The translations under genes and the position numbers were made by a program. Source: Luteitalea sp. (lineage in GTDB: Bacteria > Acidobacteriota > Vicinamibacteria > Vicinamibacterales > Vicinamibacteraceae). From it: a stretch of 59,829 nucleotides of DNA. The notes under the pieces are model-generated. The model was given only the letters and a program-made list of their open reading frames with translations. It was not told the DNA's origin and searched no databases. Positions 9,008-18,062 of the stretch are shown piece after piece. How positions within the stretch are numbered: position 1 is the first letter of the stretch; the number at the start of each line of letters is the position of its first letter. The stretch covers positions 31,134-90,962 of the forward strand of contig WHTZ01000019.1 in assembly GCA_009377495.1 (NCBI GenBank), read 5' to 3'.

Positions 9008-9490
9008 ATGAGGTGGATCAAGATCCTCAGGCTTCGCCTGCGCTCGGGCTTCCGGCGCGATCAAGTGGAGCGAGAGCTGGACGAGGAGATCCGGTACCAC
9101 TTCGAGCGTGAGGTCGCGGAGAACAGGGCCGCGGGGATGGCTGCCCAGCAGGCGCGGTACGCGGCGCTGAAGGCCATGGGCGGGCTCGAGCAGCGGAAGG
9201 AAGAGTGTCGGGATACGCGTGGCCTTGCCACCATCGACGGGATTCGCCGCGACGTGCGCTACGCCACGCCCCGTGCTGTGGAAGGCCCGCACGGCGACGC
9301 TGGCGGCCTTGTCACCATGGCGCTCGCCATGGGTGCGACCACGGCGATCTTCACGGTGGTCGACACGCTGCTCCTGCGCTCGCTCCCGTTTCCAGAGGCG
9401 GATCGCCTCGTCCAGGTCGGACGCGCTGATCCTGATTTGCCCTACAGGTGGGCGACGGAGCGAACGTTCATCCATTGGCACAAGCAGGAT
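9008..9490 (+). pseudogene. ADOP permease, N-terminal fragment
   Basis: The first 160 residues or so of an acidobacterial ADOP-type MacB/FtsX permease. It has MRWIKILRLRLRSGFRRDQ, the ELDEEIRYHFEREV cytoplasmic helices, AARYAAL-like repeats, and the first membrane segment MALAMGATTAIFTVVDTLLL. Between about 9255 and 9312 the frame slips and returns: the expected VLWKARTATLAAL reads in the +1 frame and MALAMGATT in the original. This is a compensated double frameshift. The family sequence ends near 9485, where a histidine-kinase fragment begins. Normal ADOP proteins exceed 800 residues, so this is a remnant. Confidence 0.75.
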
Positions 9491-9494
9491 CACC

Positions 9495-9914
9495 AGGTTG
9501 AAGATGGATGCGGACGTGCGCCATGGTGTGTTCCTGGTATTCAAGGAAGCGGTCAACAACGTTGGCCGTCATGCCCGCGCCACCGAAGTGGACATCGACT
9601 TTCGCGTCCAGCATCACGCGCTTGCGCTCACGGTCACCGACAACGGCAACGGCGTCGATGCGGCGGTACCGGGTGGCCTGGGCTTGCGCAGCATGCGTGC
9701 ACGGGCGGAGCGCCTTCGCGGTCAGCTCGAGCTCGAGTCGCTCATTGGGCGGGGCACGCGCCTCAGCTTGACCGTGCCGCTGGGGCAGCGCACCGTGGCA
9801 AGCTGGCTGAGACGTCACCTGAGCCCAGTGCTCACTGGTGTTGCCCGTCGACGCTCTCCTCGACGGCATAGGAGAACCGATCGTGCCATCTTCCTAGGTT
9901 ACCAAAAGGGATGA
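9495..9914 (+). pseudogene. Histidine kinase C-terminal (HATPase) fragment
   Basis: The frame ending at 9914 contains the ATPase domain of a NarL-partner (HisKA_3-type) sensor kinase. The N box is VFKEAVNNVGRHARATEV, the D box LTVTDNGNGVDAA, the G box GGLGLRSMRARAERLRG, and GRGTRLSLTVPL closes the fold. The sensor region and phospho-acceptor His are missing. It is fused directly to the ADOP fragment in a different frame. ATG 9504 (MDADVRHGVF) is not preceded by a ribosome site, so it is probably not expressed. Confidence 0.75.
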
Positions 9915-9986
9915 TCGCACACGTTCTGTTGGAACACAACACAAGCAAGCTGTGGCGAAGCCGGTGGCGTGCCCGCTTACTGCGAA

Positions 9987-10530
9987 TCAGGGTCGGGCGA
10001 AATAGCCGATGACGTCGATGATCACGTGCGTTGAGCTGCCGAACGCCTCCACCACGATGTCTGGGTCGCCGATATCAAGACAACCACCAACTCCAAAAGT
10101 TCCGCAACCCTGCAGGTTCAGGCCATTAGACACGGACGGTGAGTGGCCGGCCGAGTAGTTGATGACACTGGTGTTGGGCTTTGCAAAACCGTTGCCCCAT
10201 GCCGTGAGACCGCCGTTCGCAGAAAAGCCCGTCACCGTGATGTTGACGTGCCACTGGTGCTCCGCGAAACCCCCGGGTGGGAAGGGTAGGCCCACCGGCG
10301 CGCAGGAATCGTCCCCACCGTTGTCCGAGACGATCCCCTGGAGGTAGAACTCACGGGCAGAGCCGGGCTCGAGAATCCCCGACAGGACACCAGGCTCACG
10401 CGTGTCCCACCACGCGGCAGGGGGTGTCGAGTGGATAGTACGCCAATTGGGCAGTCGCGATCCCAGGCGTGACTGTCAGGATTCCGACCAACAGCCACTG
10501 TAGCATCTTCCGTCGCATGAACAGACTCAT
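9987..10530 (-). pseudogene. Short secreted protein with a CRVVDTR...VIGYFA domain, frameshifted
   Basis: ATG 10530 follows GGGAGG. The product starts with a signal peptide (MLQWLLVGILTVTPGIATAQ), then LAYYPLDTPCRVV. One extra base in the G run at 10406-10408 breaks the frame. The next frame continues correctly (DTREPGVLSGILEP) through NITVTGFSANGGLTAWGNG and SSTHVIIDVIGYFARP to 9987. It is a single copy of the all-beta CRVVDTR/GYFA module that ends many large exported acidobacterial and actinobacterial proteins, here standing alone (about 181 residues). Function unknown; probably cell-surface or extracellular. Confidence 0.7.
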
Positions 10531-10782
10531 CTGAACCTCCCTTTTGGTCCCAGGCATGCGGCGAGCACCGCGGACGCGTGCACCAAGCCTGGGCGTGACG
10601 CGGGTCAGCATAGGTGGTTCGCACGTGCCACGTCACTACGTACTTGCGTAGGAAAATGAGAGGAGTTGGGGCACAGGGGGTCAAATAGCGGACGGTGACC
10701 GGATCTCCCACAGATCGCGACGAGCCGTACTGATCGACATTGCCCTCTCCTCTAACTGGATAATTGGAGCTATATTGGATTC

Positions 10783-11067
10783 GTGACCGTTGCAGCACTG
10801 CCCGGGAGAGGGCTGATCGAACGAGGTCTTCTGGAGCTCGCTTCCGGGGAAGAGACCGAAGCGGCTCTTCTCGTGCTCATAGGCGCGCCGCGCTTGCGCA
10901 GTCTGGGCATGGTCGTGCCGAGCTCGCGAGGGTTGCCGGACACATCACCGGAGCTTCGTCTCTACGAATGGCTGGCGGCCACGGATTCCGACTCGGCGCA
11001 TGGCCGCTACAACGCGCTCCTGCGGAAGCTGGTTAGCTTCGAGCGAGCCTTGGCATGCGCAAGCTGA
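10783..11067 (+). CDS. Partner protein of DUF6036 nucleotidyltransferase (putative antitoxin)
   Basis: A 94-aa mostly helical protein. The C-terminal half carries the conserved-looking ELRLYEWLAATDSDSAHGRY and NALLRKLVSFERALAC. Small proteins of this kind precede DUF6036 nucleotidyltransferases, and the pair behaves like a toxin-antitoxin or abortive-infection module. GTG 10783 is the chosen start; ATG 10764 in the same frame is an alternative. Its 3' end overlaps the most upstream start of the next gene. Function is inferred from the arrangement only. Confidence 0.6.
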   Translation: MTVAALPGRGLIERGLLELASGEETEAALLVLIGAPRLRSLGMVVPSSRGLPDTSPELRLYEWLAATDSDSAHGRYNALLRKLVSFERALACAS

Positions 11068-11092
11068 CTGATCGCGAGCGTCCCACCAGTTC

Positions 11093-11599
11093 ATGTGCGC
11101 GCTGGGAGCTGAAGCGAAGCAGTCGGCGCGCGTGTACTTCACTGGTGGCGCCACGGCGGTCCTCAATGGCTGGCGAGCGACCACGATCGACGTCGACCTC
11201 AAGATTGTTCCCGAGCAGGATCGTCTGCTCCGGGCGATTCCACGGTTGAAGGAGGAGCTGCAGATCAACGTCGAGCTGGCCGCGCCTGACGATTTCATTC
11301 CAGAATTACCAGGATGGGAAGAGCGCAGCACGTTCGTTCAGCAAGAGCGTCGGTTGACGTTCTGCCACTACGACTATTACGCGCAGGTCCTCTCGAAGCT
11401 GGAGCGGGGTCACGCTCAGGACGTCGCCGATGTGGAAGAGATGCTGAGACGAGGACTCATTGACCGACAGCGCCTCCTGGACCTCTTCACAGCCATCGAG
11501 CCGCACCTGTACCACTTTCCCGCAATCGATCCCCCCACCTTCCGCCGGGCGGTCGTAGCGTTTGTCGAGTCGGCAGATGCCGACTCGGATTCCTCATGA
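11093..11599 (+). CDS. DUF6036 family nucleotidyltransferase-like protein
   Basis: A 168-aa protein of the DUF6036/AbiEii-like nucleotidyltransferase fold: YFTGGATAVLNGWRATTIDV with the GG-x(n)-Asp core, then DVDLKIVPEQD, INVELAAPDDFIPELP and KLERGHAQDVADVEEML. Toxins of this fold can nucleotidylate tRNA or other targets; the target here is unknown. The frame opens at ATG 11093, but homologous-looking codons start at ATG 11055 (MRKLTDRER) in another frame. A one-base loss near 11088-11092 may have separated the first 12 residues. It is paired with the 94-aa gene upstream. Confidence 0.75.
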   Translation: MCALGAEAKQSARVYFTGGATAVLNGWRATTIDVDLKIVPEQDRLLRAIPRLKEELQINVELAAPDDFIPELPGWEERSTFVQQERRLTFCHYDYYAQVLSKLERGHAQDVADVEEMLRRGLIDRQRLLDLFTAIEPHLYHFPAIDPPTFRRAVVAFVESADADSDSS

Positions 11600-11681
11600 C
11601 GGCCCGGCGTCGCCTGTCGGGCACCATGTACATTGCTGGCACGGCCGTAGAGCTTGATGCGGTTGCGTTGACGTCCGGCAG

Positions 11682-13367
11682 CTAGCGGGCGGCAGGGTCA
11701 GGTGCGGGCGACGTCGACTCGGCTCGTACGCTCGGGTACGTGATCCCGAGCTGTTCCAGGTAGGTCTTATACTTCGTGGGATCGAAGTAGTACTTCCGCA
11801 TCTCGGGGCGGTACCGGTCCATGATGGCCTTGTTCAGATGGACGGCGGGTTGATCCTCAGGGCGTATCAGCGGCTGGTACTTCTGCTTCTTGGTCTGCAC
11901 GTTCTTGAAGTAGTCCCACGCCTGTTCCACCAGCTCGGGACGGAGTAACAGGTCTACGACGGTCATCGCTTGGACCTGCGCGCCCGCATTGACCCCCTTG
12001 TGCGCAATGGGCGTTGCCATCGCGATCGCGTTCGCCCAGTTGTGGCCAGGCCCGGCTTTGAAGTTCGCCGGGAAGCGGAGCGACACCGTGGGCACGGTCC
12101 ACGAGATGTCGCCGATGTCGTCAGATCCGCCGCCGCGCTTCTCGTCGTCCGGCATCTCCTCTTGGCCCTCGAGATCCGGAACTTCCGTTTCGAGCCCCTC
12201 TTCCGGCACGCCCAGCTCGCGCTGGGTCGCCTTGGCCAGCGTCACGTCCGCGTCGCTCCATTTTGGCAGGCCGACCGCCTTGATGTTCGTATGCATCGTT
12301 TCCGCCAGCGTCCGGTTCATGTGCGACGGCCAGGCCGATCCCAAGACGTGCGATGACCACTTCGCACCGGTCATGAGCGCCGCGCCTTCCGCCATCTTGT
12401 CGCCAACCGCCCACATGTCCTTGATGCCGTCGTAGCGGGTCTCTCGGAAGAAGTACCAAACCGACGCCGTGCGCGGCACGACGTTGGGCTGGTCGCCGCC
12501 ATCCGTGATGACGTAGTGCGAGCGCTGCTGGAGCCGAAGATGCTCGCGGCGGTAGTTCCAACCCGTGTTCATCAGCTCCACCGCGTCGAGCGCCGATCGG
12601 CCCCTCCACGGCGCGCCGGCGCTGTGCGCCGTTTCTCCTTCGAAGGTGTACTGCACCGAGACGAGACCGTTGCCACTGCTGTCGCCCCACCCGGTGACCA
12701 GATTCGAGCCGACATGGTTGTAGAGCACGACGTCGACGTCTTTGAACAGGCCAGCACGCACGTAGTACGCCTTGGTGCCGAGCTGCTCCTCGGCGATGCC
12801 AGGCCAGATCATGAGCGTGCCCGGAATCTGCTCCTTCTCCATGATCCGTTTCACGGCAATCGCGGCCACGATGTTGAGCGGCGTGCCCGAGTTGTGTCCC
12901 TCACCATGGCCCGGCGCCTCGTCGATGATCGGGTCGCGATAGGCCACGCCGGGCTTTTGTGATGCCTGGGGGACGCCGTCCACGTCCGATCCCAGAGCGA
13001 TGACGGGCTTCCCGGATCCCCAGCGCGCCACCCATGCCGACGGAATACCCGCCACGCCGGTCTCGACGGTGAAGCCGTGCTCCTCGAGGACGCCGGTGAG
13101 GTACTTCTGCGTCTCGAACTCCTGGAAGCCCAACTCGCCGAAGCTGAAGACCATGTCCACCATTTCTTGGCCCAAGTCGTACCTGGCCTGCGAGCGCACG
13201 TCGGCGGCCACCGCGTCCTTCAACGTGGCGACTCGGGGGTCGACCTTTATGGTTGCGGCTTCCTTGGACGCAGACTGCTGCTCCGCCTGCGGGACCGCGG
13301 CTCCTAAGCTCAGTGTGGTGAGGCCGGCCAGCCACGCGGCCGCGTGGCCCATCCTTACTCGACGCAT
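11682..13367 (-). CDS. Exported M20 amidohydrolase/peptidase (AbgB-like)
   Basis: A 561-aa M20D-type metallohydrolase that probably cleaves N-acyl or peptide amide bonds outside the cytoplasm. After a signal peptide (to about residue 28) come ALGSDVDGVPQASQ, APGHGEGHNSG (metal His), IAEEQLGTKAY (the general-base and metal Glu pair), the lid domain with TFEGETAHSAGAPWRG, and DISWTVPTVS near the end. ATG 13367 follows AGGAGGG with a 6-base gap; TTG 13373 is less likely. Only about 15 bases separate it from the broken end of a TonB-receptor gene, so its original upstream region is gone. Confidence 0.88.
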   Translation of the reverse strand: MRRVRMGHAAAWLAGLTTLSLGAAVPQAEQQSASKEAATIKVDPRVATLKDAVAADVRSQARYDLGQEMVDMVFSFGELGFQEFETQKYLTGVLEEHGFTVETGVAGIPSAWVARWGSGKPVIALGSDVDGVPQASQKPGVAYRDPIIDEAPGHGEGHNSGTPLNIVAAIAVKRIMEKEQIPGTLMIWPGIAEEQLGTKAYYVRAGLFKDVDVVLYNHVGSNLVTGWGDSSGNGLVSVQYTFEGETAHSAGAPWRGRSALDAVELMNTGWNYRREHLRLQQRSHYVITDGGDQPNVVPRTASVWYFFRETRYDGIKDMWAVGDKMAEGAALMTGAKWSSHVLGSAWPSHMNRTLAETMHTNIKAVGLPKWSDADVTLAKATQRELGVPEEGLETEVPDLEGQEEMPDDEKRGGGSDDIGDISWTVPTVSLRFPANFKAGPGHNWANAIAMATPIAHKGVNAGAQVQAMTVVDLLLRPELVEQAWDYFKNVQTKKQKYQPLIRPEDQPAVHLNKAIMDRYRPEMRKYYFDPTKYKTYLEQLGITYPSVRAESTSPAPDPAAR

Positions 13368-13384
13368 CAGCAACCCTCCTCCAT

Positions 13385-15090
13385 TGTGGCTGTTCCGGGA
13401 GAAAGCTCCGGTACCGCTCGAACCGCAAGCCGAGATTGAGCGTCATGCGGTTGGTCGGCTGCCAGGTGTCGTTCAGATAGGCGGCATACGTCCAGAGCCC
13501 GTTGACCGACTGCGTTGGCGCGCCGAACAGGTACACCTCGATCGGCTCGTCGTTGTTCAATCGGTGGAGGACGTCGCCGGGGAAGCCCGACGGATCCGAC
13601 GCGCCCGGCTGGCCGCGGATGGCTTCCGATGTTTCCCGGAACACTTCACCACCCATCTTGAAATTGTGCGCCCCTGCCCACCCGTTCTTGAACAGGCTGA
13701 GCGCGCCATGCACCTGGGGTCGGCGCCGGTTCAGCGCCCATTCGCGATTGGCGCCGTATACGAGGTTGTTGCCGCTGTCCTGAATCGTGGGCGCGTCGCT
13801 GTTGCGGTGGTTCGGCCAGTCGTATGCGAACTGTCCGGCACGCAGCTCGAGGAAGCCGACATCGTTCAACACCGAATTCCATTCGACCTTCCACACGCTG
13901 CCCCAATACGCCTGATTCCACGTCGACTCGGCTGTCGGATGGATCGCGGCGCTGGGCCCGATGAGATACGTGTCGAGCCGGTTCGGTTGCTGTTTTCGGC
14001 CCCACTGCGTGTATCCCACGATTTTGTTGTTCGGGCTGAGCGTGTAGGTTCCTTTACCCGTGACATTGTGGAGCTTCGTGGTGAAGATGTCGACGGGGAA
14101 GTTGGGATAGCGCACGTCGATCTGCTGGTTGCGAACCGACGAGTACCACCACAGCTTGTCTTTCTGGATGTACCCACCCACGTCGGCGTTCACATCGTAG
14201 TACCGATTCAGCCGGTTCGTGTCTCGAGCATCGAGCCCACCGCCGCCCTCGATCCCGCGCGCGCTTTGATTGGCGTCGATGTTGGTGGCTTGCAGGCCTT
14301 CGGTCTCGTAGTCGACTTAGGCGCGCCCGTGATAGGCGTTGCCGCCCGATTTCGACACCAAGGCGCTGGCCACGCCCGGCCATCCCATCTCGGCGCTGTG
14401 CGACCCAGTGCCGACCGAGACCTCCTCGAACGACCCGTAGTCGTAGTAGAAACCCGCTGCGCCCGTGCCCTCCGTCATGACCATGCCTTCGATCATGGGC
14501 CGGTGCTGATCGGCCTTCGTCTCGTACGCCGCGTACCCCGTTTGCGTGCCCGCCGCGCTGCCGCCGACATCCACGCGCTGCAGTTGTACGGCCGGTGACG
14601 CGGCGAGGAGCGACCACAGGTCACGCGCGTTCGGGAGTGAGTCGAGCTTCTGCGCGTCGAAGTTGGTGACGATACGCGAGGCCGTGCGATCCACGATGGG
14701 CGCCTCGCCTGTGACGGTGAGCGTTTCTTCGAGCGTCGAAATCTGCATCTGCACGTTGATGGTGGCGTTGAACCCGACGCCCAAGCGCTGCTGCTCGCGC
14801 ACCATCGTCGCGAAGCCCTGCAGCTCGTACGCCAGCGTGTAGTCGCCCGGTGGCAGTTGAGGCAGCCGATACGCGCCCGCCTCATTCGTGAGCGCGGTTC
14901 GCGTACCCTGCAAGACGGAGCTGGTCGCTGTCACCGTCACCCCGGGCAACGCCGCGCCACTGTCGTCGGTCACGGTCCCGTCGATTGCCGTCGTTGTTGC
15001 GCCCGCCGACTGCGCGTACACGTCCTGCGAGATCACCGTGCACAGCACGACGAGCCACACCCCCATCCACACTCGAGTCAAGCGCGTCAT
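13385..15090 (-). pseudogene. TonB-dependent receptor (Oar-like), nonsense-interrupted and 3'-truncated
   Basis: ATG 15090 follows GGAGGAGG. The product has a signal peptide, a carboxypeptidase-regulatory domain (DSGAALPGVTVTATS, YRLPQLPPGDYTLAYE), and the plug (ALVSKSGGNAYHG). A TAA at 14317-14319 then interrupts the same frame; the sequence resumes unchanged (VDYETEGLQATNID) into the barrel strands as far as LRFERYRSFLPEQ near 13388. The remaining barrel, several hundred residues, is missing because the M20 gene abuts there. Family members are about 1000 residues; this one could make at most 258. TAC to TAA would explain the stop. Confidence 0.85.
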
Positions 15091-15407
15091 CCCTCCTCCT
15101 CCATGCGGCGATGCGTGGCACGGCATCCCATACGGAACTCCCGCACGAGCGTGCACGCGCCGCCCGCAAGTTAAACGTAGAGGAGCAAGATCAGCTCCAT
15201 CTGATGCTCGAGCGAGTCAGGAAGGATTAACGTCATGACGCCGAACCAGTTATCGCGTTGTGGAGCCGTGCGTCGCAGCCGTTGCGAGCTAATATTTCTG
15301 TCGGAGCTGGATCGAGAGGTCTGAATAACGTCGGTGTGGATATTCCAAGTCGGGTGGACCGAGCGCGCACCCTGGATCGAGGGTCGTTCGGCTGAACAGG
15401 CGAGCTG

Positions 15408-15737
15408 CTACTCGAGGGCGTCTCTCATTTCTCCCGCCAATTCGCTGCAGAGTGAAAGCATCGCCCGTAGGCGATCGTTGATTTCTGGCGCCAGCTCCTC
15501 TGTAACAGGATGTCCATTTGCGGGATGAATTAGGAGATCGTTTATGCTGCCCATTCCTCCGAATGCAGACAGGAGATGTTCTAAGCCGTCTCTATCGCCA
15601 ACAAGAATCCGCTGCCTGTCGCTATCGAGCCATCTCGCCCATCTGTCCTCACCGCACTCTTGAAGAAGCTGGGCTGCTTCGGCGAGCGTCTTGAGAAGTT
15701 GTTCTTCTATCTTCTCGAATTTGTCGTCGGAGGTCAT
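15408..15737 (-). CDS. Small conserved hypothetical protein (FGGMGSxNDL type)
   Basis: A 109-aa soluble helical protein: an acidic N-terminal coiled helix (EKIEEQLLKTLAEAAQLL), RWARWLDSDRQRI, the conserved LLSAFGGMGSINDLLI with HPANGH, and a C-terminal helix. It resembles widespread small proteins of unknown function (possibly DUF6966, from memory). It stands alone and has lower GC than its neighbours, which suggests recent arrival. Confidence 0.65.
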   Translation of the reverse strand: MTSDDKFEKIEEQLLKTLAEAAQLLQECGEDRWARWLDSDRQRILVGDRDGLEHLLSAFGGMGSINDLLIHPANGHPVTEELAPEINDRLRAMLSLCSELAGEMRDALE

Positions 15738-15815
15738 GACGCTAGTTCACTTGGTGACGAAAATGTGCACAACATGGTCACGTTCGTGCGGCATCCCATG
15801 GGGCGTGGATGAGCG

Positions 15816-15875
15816 GACGCCTCGGCGAGGCGTCCCTACCTTCCACCATGGTAGGGCGCGTTCGCCGAACGCGCC
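15816..15875. repeat. REP-like double palindrome (GGTAGGG family), copy A
   Basis: Two palindromes face each other: 15816-15834 (9-bp arms) followed by CCCTACC, and GGTAGGG (15850-15856) followed by 15855-15875 (10-bp arms). The CCCTACC/GGTAGGG heads are inverted around a 9-base centre. The same architecture recurs at 43614-43686 and, as single units, at 31902-31925 and 45492-45511. Confidence 0.7.
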
Positions 15876-15949
15876 GTGTCACGAGGCGGGATGAGGGTCC
15901 CTCGCGATCACGAGCATGCCGAAAGACTGTGACCACCGTGACCCATGTT

Positions 15950-16458
15950 CCCAGTCTAACGTGTCACCGATGTCGCCGGCACCTCGCGACCTGGGTGGAT
16001 GAGGACGGGATGCTGGTGATCCGGGGGCGGCTCACGCCGGAGCTTGGGGCGGTGGTGCACCGGGCACTCGAGGCGGCCGACCGCCTCTTCCGAGAGACGG
16101 CGACCGTACCACCGACTGAAGAGGTCACGCCGGAGGTCACCCCGGCCCAGCGCCGCGCCGACGCCCTCGGGCTCCTGGCCGAGAGCGCCCTGGCCCGTGA
16201 TCTCGATCGCGGGACGGCGGGCGGTCGGTATCAGGTGGTGATCCACGTCGACGAGAACACGCTGAAAGAGGACACCCGACTGGCCGCCGGCGACCCGGTC
16301 GAGCCCGACACGGGCCAGGCGGTGCTGGAGGACGCCGAGGGCGCGTACGTTGCCGCGGAAACGTCGCGGCGGATCGCCTGCGATGCATCGACCGTGGTGA
16401 TGCGGCATGCGCCGGACGGGGCGGTGCTCGATGTCGGCCGGAAGCGGCGGACGATCCT
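15950..16458 (+). pseudogene. DUF222 (13E12-like) HNH-endonuclease protein, internal fragment
   Basis: The frame shows the middle of a DUF222 protein: WVDEDGMLVIRGRLTPELGA, ALEAADRLFRETATV, RADALGLLAESALARDLDRG, YQVVIHVDENTL and CDASTVVMRH, ending in LDVGRKRRTI. The N-terminal part and the C-terminal HNH nuclease are both missing. Downstream sequence switches at about 16458 to the promoter zone of the MBL gene. DUF222/HNH genes are commonly multicopy and mobile, so this is probably a relic. Confidence 0.7.
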
Positions 16459-16493
16459 TCCTTACACATACAATGCTGAGCGAGGTTCTTTGC

Positions 16494-17168
16494 ATGGGTC
16501 CTCGGACACTCGTGACCGTCGCCGGTGGACTGTTCATCGGTCTTGCGGCCTCCGCGAGCACCTCGGCTGAACAACTCCACGCCACATTCATCGGCAACGC
16601 GGCGTTTCACGTAACGGATGGTCGTCTCGCGGTGCTGACCGACTTTCCGTACGAATCTGGGGCGTTCGGCTACATGACCTGGTCGAGCACCGCGGTGCCG
16701 AGCGGGCCGGCTCCGCTCTGCATCATCAGCCATTCGCATGCCGATCATTTCGCGGCAGATCGGGCGGCAGCGCTCTGTGGCTCCATTCTCGGACCGAGGG
16801 ACGTGGTCCGCGATAGCGGCGTGGAAGTCGTGGAGCTCCAGCCGGAGGTTCGCTGGCAGGGCATCACCATCCGCGCCTTCCGAACTCCCCATGCGTCGGT
16901 CGAGCACTACTCCTTTCTGCTGGAGTGGGCCGGCAAGCGCGTCTACTTCGCCGGTGATACCGCTGACACCGGTACCCTGCTGGCCGCACGAGAGCTGGAT
17001 GCGGCGTTCGTCACGCCGTGGCTCCTGGAAGCCGTCCACGAGACAGGACGACGCATCGATGCCCGTCAGGTTATCGTTTGTCACCACCGCGTTGGCCAGA
17101 CGGTCGCGGAGATGCAAGGCAGGATCGTGCCGAGCCAGGGGCAGGTACTGAGTCTGGGCGAACAGTGA
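16494..17168 (+). CDS. Exported MBL-fold metallohydrolase
   Basis: A 224-aa protein of the UlaG/YycJ-like metallo-beta-lactamase fold. It has a signal peptide (MGPRTLVTVAGGLFIGLAAS, cleaved near residue 26), then HATFIGNAAFHVTD, the dizinc motif ISHSHADHFAAD, FRTPHASVEHYSFLLEW, and VYFAGDTADTG with the metal-bridging Asp. ATG 16494 gives a clean signal peptide; ATG 16473 is in frame upstream. The substrate is unknown. It immediately follows the DUF222 fragment and converges with the GNAT gene. Confidence 0.85.
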   Translation: MGPRTLVTVAGGLFIGLAASASTSAEQLHATFIGNAAFHVTDGRLAVLTDFPYESGAFGYMTWSSTAVPSGPAPLCIISHSHADHFAADRAAALCGSILGPRDVVRDSGVEVVELQPEVRWQGITIRAFRTPHASVEHYSFLLEWAGKRVYFAGDTADTGTLLAARELDAAFVTPWLLEAVHETGRRIDARQVIVCHHRVGQTVAEMQGRIVPSQGQVLSLGEQ

Positions 17169-17228
17169 GAACGGTCGCACTGGTCTCCACAACATCCACC
17201 GGGCAGACCATGCCACGGTGCTGACCGG

Positions 17229-17756
17229 TCAATCGGGGGCAGGATCGGTGAGGTTGATTTCATACCGATGTGCCGGGACCGCTAGTGGGCCGCCCTCGGT
17301 TTCGGCCAGGTATGACATAGGGCCCGAATCGCGCCATCCGAGACGCGAGTAGAACGAACGGGCGCGCTGGTTGCCCGCGACGACAGCGAGCCACGCCTGT
17401 CGATGTCCTGCGCTGCGGATTTCAGCCTCGGCCTTGCGAAGAAGCATCGCCGCTACACCGGTTCCGCGCGCCGCTCTGTCGACGTAGATCTGCTCCACCT
17501 CATCGCCCTTCACGACAACGAATCCCACGGTCTGGCCGTGGGACTCGGCCACCCACATGCATTCGAGCCGTTCCCGCGCTCGGGATACGAACTGCCCCTG
17601 GGTGCGATAGCGGACGAGCTCCGGCGGAACGTGCCCGAGGTGACCGTCGGCCCACCCTATATGCCAGATCTGGGCAACTGCGCTGACATCGTTGGAGGTT
17701 GCCTTGCGGACAAAGTACGGCTCGGTAGCTGCGGCCTCGTTTGCGTGCATTGACAT
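17229..17756 (-). CDS. GNAT-family N-acetyltransferase
   Basis: A 175-aa acetyl-CoA-dependent acyltransferase. Strand/helix 1 is VRKATSNDVSAVAQIWHIGW. The acetyl-CoA loop is EQIYVDRAARGTGVAAMLLR (R/Q-x-x-G-x-G/A). The C-terminal motif is VVAGNQRARSFYSRLGWRDS. ATG 17756 and ATG 17750 are both possible. The acceptor is unknown. It diverges from the PQQ dehydrogenase. Confidence 0.9.
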   Translation of the reverse strand: MSMHANEAAATEPYFVRKATSNDVSAVAQIWHIGWADGHLGHVPPELVRYRTQGQFVSRARERLECMWVAESHGQTVGFVVVKGDEVEQIYVDRAARGTGVAAMLLRKAEAEIRSAGHRQAWLAVVAGNQRARSFYSRLGWRDSGPMSYLAETEGGPLAVPAHRYEINLTDPAPD

Positions 17757-18062
17757 GTCCTGAACGTATCGAAGATGACGCCGCAGGGAGTGGTGTGGCT
17801 CGGTGTCAAGCCACCCGCGCGCTGGCGGCGCCAGGTTACCCAGATGCGACGAGTAGAGCCCTTCGCGGCAACAACATGGCTCCGAGCTCGCCGGGACGCG
17901 TACGCGTCGGCTTTCCGCAGGATATCAACCTTCGACCCGGCCAACGAAGAGGCGGCGTTCCGACGAGGTGGACGTCCATGCGGCGATTGTTGTAGATCGC
18001 CTGCTGTGTCCAGTCCGTGGGATAGACTTTGGTCGGGATTGCTGCGACAGGAGAACGCGTCG

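Noticed and set aside
13000..14598. 532-aa open frame opposite the TonB receptor and M20 genes
   Set aside because: Composition is typical of high-GC antisense frames; no start signal and no motif, while the minus strand carries clear family sequence.
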